DNA of 34,995 nucleotides from Opitutia bacterium (GTDB lineage Bacteria > Verrucomicrobiota > Verrucomicrobiia > Opitutales > Coraliomargaritaceae), in NCBI GenBank assembly GCA_018663485.1, contig JABJQI010000119.1, forward strand, positions 1-34,995. The letters are read 5' to 3'. Below, one piece after another: positions 29,760-34,995 of this stretch (within the stretch, counting starts at the first letter, position 1; each line of letters begins with the position of its first letter). The translations under genes were made by a program, and so were the position numbers. A model generated the notes under the pieces. The model was not told where the DNA came from. It did not search any database and saw only the letters and a program-made list of their open reading frames with translations.

Positions 29760-30088
29760 TTTTTTGTATAATTATTAATTAGTAATTGTTTTAATTATTA
29801 ATCGTTAGTAATATCCATTGTCAAGCTGGGAGAGATGTTAGGGATTAGGTGTTTAGTGCAGCCGATGATCCTCCTTGATGTTGTGCACTTCTCCCGCCTT
29901 TTCTTGCGTCGCGCACCTAGCTGAAGGGTAGGGGCAGCCGTCGGTACGAAGAGCCCATGCCATACTGCCATGCCACTTTCTGGCGAGGGGCTCTATCGTG
30001 GTCGCTGCAAGGTCTAAGCAGAACCGATCCTGGACATTTCGCACCGCTAGCTTGAATCGCTCGAGCGAAGGATGGAATTATAGGGGCA

Positions 30089-30117
30089 CAAAAAAACGGG
30101 TCGCTTGCGCGACCCGT
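30089..30117 (-). terminator. Rho-independent terminator of the suf cluster
   Basis: Minus strand ACGGGTCGC-gcaa-GCGACCCGT followed by TTTTTT; 28 bp beyond sufT stop. Confidence 0.85.
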
Positions 30118-30144
30118 AAGGTGGAGAGAACAACTTTTTAAAAG

Positions 30145-30696
<552 letters not shown>

Positions 30697-30705
30697 GTTG
30701 TTTTA

Positions 30706-30789
30706 ATGGCTGATGAGTAATGACTGATGGCTGATAGGTTGTGAATGCTGATTAAATGATTAGCGATTAGCCATTACCTGTTATTCATT
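30706..30789. repeat. Period-7 array of 12 units with inverted halves, between sufD and sufT
   Basis: atggctg atgagta atgactg atggctg ataggtt gtgaatg ctgatta aatgatt agcgatt agccatt acctgtt attcatt. Confidence 0.75.
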
Positions 30790-30813
30790 AAGATCCATTC
30801 AACGCGAATGCGT

Positions 30814-32109
30814 TTAATGGATCTTGGATTCGAACTTGTTGCGGATGAGTTCGCGCAGGTTGTCGGCGAGTTCTTCGCTATCGACTTTCTCGATCACTTC
30901 CTCGAAGAAGCCGAATACCATGAGCTTCATCGCGTCGCGCTTAGCAATGCCACGCTGCATCATATAGAACAGCTCTTCGGAATCGACATTACCTGTGGTA
31001 GCACCGTGTGAGCACTTCACATCGTTGGCTAGGATCTCTAGGCCAGGAAGTGCATTGGCCTCGGCGCTTGGGTCGAGCAGCAAGTTGCGGTTGGTTTGGT
31101 AGGCGTCGGTCTGCTGCGCGCCTTCGGCGACTTTGATCAAGCCGGAAAAGATCGTGCGTGCATTGTCGAGCAGTGCATTTTTATAGAGCAGGTCGGACAC
31201 AGCATTGCCGGCGTTGTGCGTCTGAAAAGTGCGTTGATCAAATTCTTGCGAATTTTCGGCTACGGTGAGCGAGTACATTTTCACGTCTGCGCCAGGACCC
31301 TCGATACGTGTTTGATTCTCAAAACGCGCACGTTCAGCGCCGATGTTGACGGCGACGTTCTTTACCAATGTGTCGCGCTCGGCGACTGTGGTGTCGAGTT
31401 GGAAGGAGACGGTTTTTTCATTCCAATCCTGCACGACCTTGCGGAAGACCTTGGCGCCGCTGGCTGCGTGGATGTTCGACACCGAGACGTTCAAGGCTTG
31501 GTTCGTTGCCGTTTCGGAGAAGAAGATGTCGACCACGGAGGCATTCGAATTAGCCTCTGCAATAATTAATGTATGTGGGAACACGGCTGCCATCTTGCCG
31601 CTAGTCCAATAGTAATTGACGAAGGGCTTCTCAATCTCGACACCCTTGGGGACGAAGAGGATCGAGCCTGCCTTGACGAGCTCTGCATGCAGCCCGAAGT
31701 ATTTCTCTGAACCCAACTCTGTGGATTCTTGCAGGAAATATTTCTCCATCAACTCGGGGTGCTGTGCAATGGCGTCGAGCACGGGCAGGTAGATGACGCC
31801 CTGTGCGGCGAGTTCGTCGCTGATGCCTTCGAACTGCGCTTGCGCATCGTCGGCGAACACGAGTTGACCAGCGCGGTCACTTACTAGGTTTGAGCGCTCG
31901 AGGAGGTCAGCAAGCGTATCGGCTGTGGGAGCCGCGGTGGGTGCAAAGCCGTCGATGCTGAGCTTGCCGACTGAGGCAAAGCGCCAGCGTTCGTCCCGTG
32001 CGGTGGGCGCGGGCAGTGTCTCAAATTGAGCTTTGCCGCTGTCGCGGCGGGCACTGAGCCATGCGGGTTGGTTGGTGGTGTTTGTTGGTTGTTCCAAAAC
32101 TGTAGTCAT
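30814..32109 (-). CDS. sufD: Fe-S cluster assembly protein SufD
   Basis: Position between sufB and sufT; C-terminal [43 protein letters not shown]. Confidence 0.92.
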   Translation of the reverse strand: MTTVLEQPTNTTNQPAWLSARRDSGKAQFETLPAPTARDERWRFASVGKLSIDGFAPTAAPTADTLADLLERSNLVSDRAGQLVFADDAQAQFEGISDELAAQGVIYLPVLDAIAQHPELMEKYFLQESTELGSEKYFGLHAELVKAGSILFVPKGVEIEKPFVNYYWTSGKMAAVFPHTLIIAEANSNASVVDIFFSETATNQALNVSVSNIHAASGAKVFRKVVQDWNEKTVSFQLDTTVAERDTLVKNVAVNIGAERARFENQTRIEGPGADVKMYSLTVAENSQEFDQRTFQTHNAGNAVSDLLYKNALLDNARTIFSGLIKVAEGAQQTDAYQTNRNLLLDPSAEANALPGLEILANDVKCSHGATTGNVDSEELFYMMQRGIAKRDAMKLMVFGFFEEVIEKVDSEELADNLRELIRNKFESKIH

Positions 32110-32141
32110 TTTGTGTTCAAAGTTGAGTGTTCGTAAATCCC

Positions 32142-32192
32142 CGATCTTACGATCGAGGCCACGTAATCCTCGGTTTATACTGCCGAGGCCAC
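32142..32192. repeat. Two small hairpins with a CGAGGCCAC direct repeat between sufB and sufD
   Basis: CGATC-ttac-GATCG (32142-32155), CCTCGG-tttatactg-CCGAGG with 9-nt loop (32168-32188), CGAGGCCAC at 32154 and 32184. Confidence 0.6.
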
Positions 32193-32196
32193 TGGG

Positions 32197-33615
32197 TTAA
32201 CCGACCGAGCCTTCCATTTCCATGTCGATGAGGCGCTTGAGTTCGACAGAGTACTCCATTGGGAAGGCTTTCATCAATTCGTTGACGAACCCATTGACCG
32301 CGAGGCTCATGGCTTCGCCTTCGTTAAGGCCGCGTTGCATCATATAGAAGATTTGCTCGGCGCTTACTTTGGAGACGCTGGCTTCGTGCTGCACGGTATT
32401 GTTCTCACCACGTGTGGTGATCGCAGGATAGGTGTCGGTGCGGCTGTTGGTGTTGATCAGCAACGCGTCACACTCGGTATTGTTCTTACAATTCTTGAGG
32501 TGCTTTGGCATGTGCACTTGGCCGCGGTAGGTGGAGCGTCCTTTGCCGATTGAAATCGACTTGGAGATGATGTTACTGGTGGTGTTGTCCGCGAGGTGCA
32601 TCATTTTAGCGCCGGTGTCCTGGTGTTGGCCGTCGTTGGCAAGTGCGATGGACAGTACTTCGCCGCGGGCGCCTTTGCCCTTTAGGACCACACCAGGATA
32701 CTTCATGGTGAGACGTGAGCCGATGTTGCAATCGATCCACTTCACTTCGGCACCTTCGTCGGCCATGCCACGCTTGGTAACGAGGTTGAAGACGTTGGAC
32801 GACCAATTTTGCACGGTGATGTATTGAATCTTAGCACCTTTGAGAGCGACCAGCTCAACCACGGCGCTGTGTAGCGTCGTGGTTTCAAACTTAGGCGCGG
32901 TGCAGCCTTCCATATAAGTGATCTCGGCACCTTCGTCGGCGATGATGAGCGTGCGCTCGAACTGGCCGAAGTTTTCCGCGTTGATGCGGAAGTAGGCTTG
33001 CAGTGGTTGCTTGAGCTTCACGCCCTTGGGCACGTAGATGAAGCTACCGCCAGAGAAGGTCGCACTGTTGAGCGCGGAGAATTTATTGTCCGAAGTAGGA
33101 ATGACCTTACCGAAGTAGGGTTTGAAGATTTCCGGATATTTCATCAGGCCTTCGGTGGAACCCACAAAGATGACACCTTCTTTTTCAAGGTCTTCCTTCA
33201 TGCGAGAGTAGGAGGCTTCGGAGTCGAACTGTGCTTCTACCCCAGCGAGGAATTTACGCTCCTGCTCGGGGATGCCGAGGCGCTCGAAGGTTTCTTTTAC
33301 GTCGTCAGGCACTTCGTCCCATGTGCGCGCTGGCTGCTGACCTTTGGACAGGTAGTAGCGAATCTCGTCGAAGTGGATATTTTCGAGGTCCTGATCGGCC
33401 CACTTGGTCGGCATCGGCTTCTTCTTGAAGATTTCGAGTGCCTTGAGGCGGAAGTTGAGGATCCATTGATCTTCGTCTTTGACTTTGGAGATGTATGTGA
33501 CGGTGTCCTCGGTGAGACCTACGCCGGCGTCGAACTCGTAGTTTTCAGGATACTTGAAGTTTCCCTTCTCGGTATCGACGTTGATTGCTTCGTCTTGAAT
33601 TTCTGTATCAGACAT
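32197..33615 (-). CDS. sufB: Fe-S cluster assembly protein SufB
   Basis: [79 protein letters not shown]. Confidence 0.97.
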   Translation of the reverse strand: MSDTEIQDEAINVDTEKGNFKYPENYEFDAGVGLTEDTVTYISKVKDEDQWILNFRLKALEIFKKKPMPTKWADQDLENIHFDEIRYYLSKGQQPARTWDEVPDDVKETFERLGIPEQERKFLAGVEAQFDSEASYSRMKEDLEKEGVIFVGSTEGLMKYPEIFKPYFGKVIPTSDNKFSALNSATFSGGSFIYVPKGVKLKQPLQAYFRINAENFGQFERTLIIADEGAEITYMEGCTAPKFETTTLHSAVVELVALKGAKIQYITVQNWSSNVFNLVTKRGMADEGAEVKWIDCNIGSRLTMKYPGVVLKGKGARGEVLSIALANDGQHQDTGAKMMHLADNTTSNIISKSISIGKGRSTYRGQVHMPKHLKNCKNNTECDALLINTNSRTDTYPAITTRGENNTVQHEASVSKVSAEQIFYMMQRGLNEGEAMSLAVNGFVNELMKAFPMEYSVELKRLIDMEMEGSVG

Positions 33616-33621
33616 ATAAAG

Positions 33622-33656
33622 TAATGGTTAAAAGCTAATAGCTAATTGGTAATGAC
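33622..33656. repeat. Short period-7 array between sufC and sufB
   Basis: taatggt taaaagc taatagc taattgg taatgac. Confidence 0.6.
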
Positions 33657-33669
33657 GAAGAGCTCGCGC

Positions 33670-34431
33670 TTACGCAGTTGCGGTAACGAATGCTTCTTTG
33701 ACCCAGTCGTAGCCTTTGGATTCGAGCTCTTTGGCGAGTTCGGCGTCGCCACTGTGAACAATACGTCCGTCGAACATGACGTGTACAACGTCCGGCACGA
33801 TGTAGTCGAGCAGGCGTTGGTAGTGTGTAATGATGAGGAAGGCACGGTCTTCGGCGCGCATCATGTTCACACCTTCGGAAACGATACGAAGCGCATCGAT
33901 GTCGAGGCCAGAGTCGGTCTCATCCATTACGCAATATTTAGGATCAAGCATCGACATTTGTAGGATCTCGCAGCGTTTTTTCTCACCACCAGAGAAGCCT
34001 TCGTTGAGCGAACGTGCGGTGAACTTACGATCCATCTTGAGGGCATCCATTTTGGCGTAGAGCTCTTTGTAATACTCGACTGCGTTGATGTCTTCACCTT
34101 CAGGGAGGCGTGCTTGGCGAGCGGCGCGGATGAAGTTGGCGATCGATACACCAGGAATTTCGAGCGGGTATTGAAATGCGAGGAACAGGCCTGCCTTGGC
34201 GATTTCGTCGGGCGCTTCGCCGAGAATATTGACGCCGTCGAGGAGGATCTCACCGCTTTCGACGGTGTAGTCTTCGTGGCCAGCCATGACCTTAGCGAGT
34301 GTGCTCTTACCGGTGCCATTCGGGCCCATTAGTGCGTGCACTTCGCCCTTTGGAACAGTGAGATTGAAGTCTTTAAGAATGGCTTGGCCATCGATAGAGA
34401 CATTGAGATTTTTGATTTCGAGCGTGTTCAT
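33670..34431 (-). CDS. sufC: Fe-S cluster assembly ATPase SufC
   Basis: [66 protein letters not shown]. Confidence 0.97.
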   Translation of the reverse strand: MNTLEIKNLNVSIDGQAILKDFNLTVPKGEVHALMGPNGTGKSTLAKVMAGHEDYTVESGEILLDGVNILGEAPDEIAKAGLFLAFQYPLEIPGVSIANFIRAARQARLPEGEDINAVEYYKELYAKMDALKMDRKFTARSLNEGFSGGEKKRCEILQMSMLDPKYCVMDETDSGLDIDALRIVSEGVNMMRAEDRAFLIITHYQRLLDYIVPDVVHVMFDGRIVHSGDAELAKELESKGYDWVKEAFVTATA

Positions 34432-34461
34432 GGTATTTTGATTATAAAATGGGTTAAAAAG

Positions 34462-34893
34462 TTAGTCGTGGCACTCGCCGCATTTACCGTCGTAGGCGAT
34501 GTCGATATGCTGCGCTGAAAAGCCTTCCGGTAGGGTGGCCATTAATTCGGCGATCAATTTGTCGGAGAGTTCGATATCGACAATTTCACCGCTTTCTCGG
34601 CAATAAAAGTGGGCGTGCTGCGTGAGGTTGGGGCAGTAGCGGGTCGGTTCCCGCTCGAAGTTGACTTGGCGAATGAGGCTGGTGTCGGTCAGTGTCTCGA
34701 GGCAATTGTAAACCGTGGCCAATGAGATCGAGGGCATGCCTTCACGAGCGCGGGCATAGATCTCGTCCGCGGTTGGGTGATCGCGTTTCTCCAGCAGCAG
34801 GGCAAAAATGTGCTCGCGCTGCTTGGTCGAACGCTGTCCGCTGCGCTCCAGAGCATCGTCGAGGAGCTCTTTATATTGTGGTGAGAGTTGCAT
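34462..34893 (-). CDS. Fur-family transcriptional regulator
   Basis: [66 protein letters not shown]-terminal GKCGECHD. Confidence 0.9.
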   Translation of the reverse strand: MQLSPQYKELLDDALERSGQRSTKQREHIFALLLEKRDHPTADEIYARAREGMPSISLATVYNCLETLTDTSLIRQVNFEREPTRYCPNLTQHAHFYCRESGEIVDIELSDKLIAELMATLPEGFSAQHIDIAYDGKCGECHD

Positions 34894-34930
34894 GAATGGC
34901 CGGATCAGTGGTCTAGAGTCGTATTTTTAT

Positions 34931-34945
34931 TTTGGATAATTCTAA
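34931..34945. promoter_or_regulatory. Possible Fur/PerR-type operator upstream of the fur-like gene
   Basis: Minus strand TTAGAATTATCCAAA partly matches the PerR box TTATAATNATTATAA (10 of 14 specified positions); lies in the divergent promoter region, with an AGGAG motif at 34986-34990 for a plus-strand gene beyond the window. Confidence 0.3.
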
Positions 34946-34995
34946 ATCGCATTAATAATGAGACTGAGTAGCAATAAAGTCCGAAAGGAGTGAAA

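Noticed and set aside
29769-29802. 11-bp direct repeat TAATTATTAAT upstream of the PEP-CTERM gene
   Set aside because: Very AT-rich promoter-like sequence; repeat can be expected by composition.
31096-31569. Plus-strand ORFs inside sufD, sufB, aroB, ccsA and others
   Set aside because: They are antisense to confidently identified genes and have no recognisable domains.

Overview
The window looks like a mostly core-genome chromosomal segment of a verrucomicrobial (Puniceicoccales/Opitutales-like) bacterium. This placement is inferred from gene content and protein style; no search was run. The left ~2.3 kb is the right edge of an integrated genetic element: a partial DUF6088/AbiEi-like antitoxin gene running off the left edge, a tyrosine-recombinase gene broken by one in-frame TGA, and a 3' fragment of a tRNA-Gly(TCC) gene that marks the attachment site. 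Next is a minus-strand operon of one TolQ/ExbB/MotA-like channel protein and two proteins with an ExbD-like TM segment, a coiled coil and a VWA domain. This operon is the best candidate for an undescribed system. It contains a perfect 40-bp palindrome centred next to a start codon and a period-7 repeat element. The rest is largely housekeeping: ccsA/resB-type cytochrome c biogenesis, ychF, glcD-like oxidase, cutA, M20 peptidase, thrC, two REC-first histidine kinases, DegQ-like protease, aroB, ftsY, nusB, ribH, tgt, recO-like, DUF502, HAD hydrolase, a PEP-CTERM protein, and a fur-sufC-sufB-sufD-sufT cluster. Several intergenic spaces carry heptameric (period-7) arrays, three of them built as two converging inverted halves, and other REP-like hairpins.
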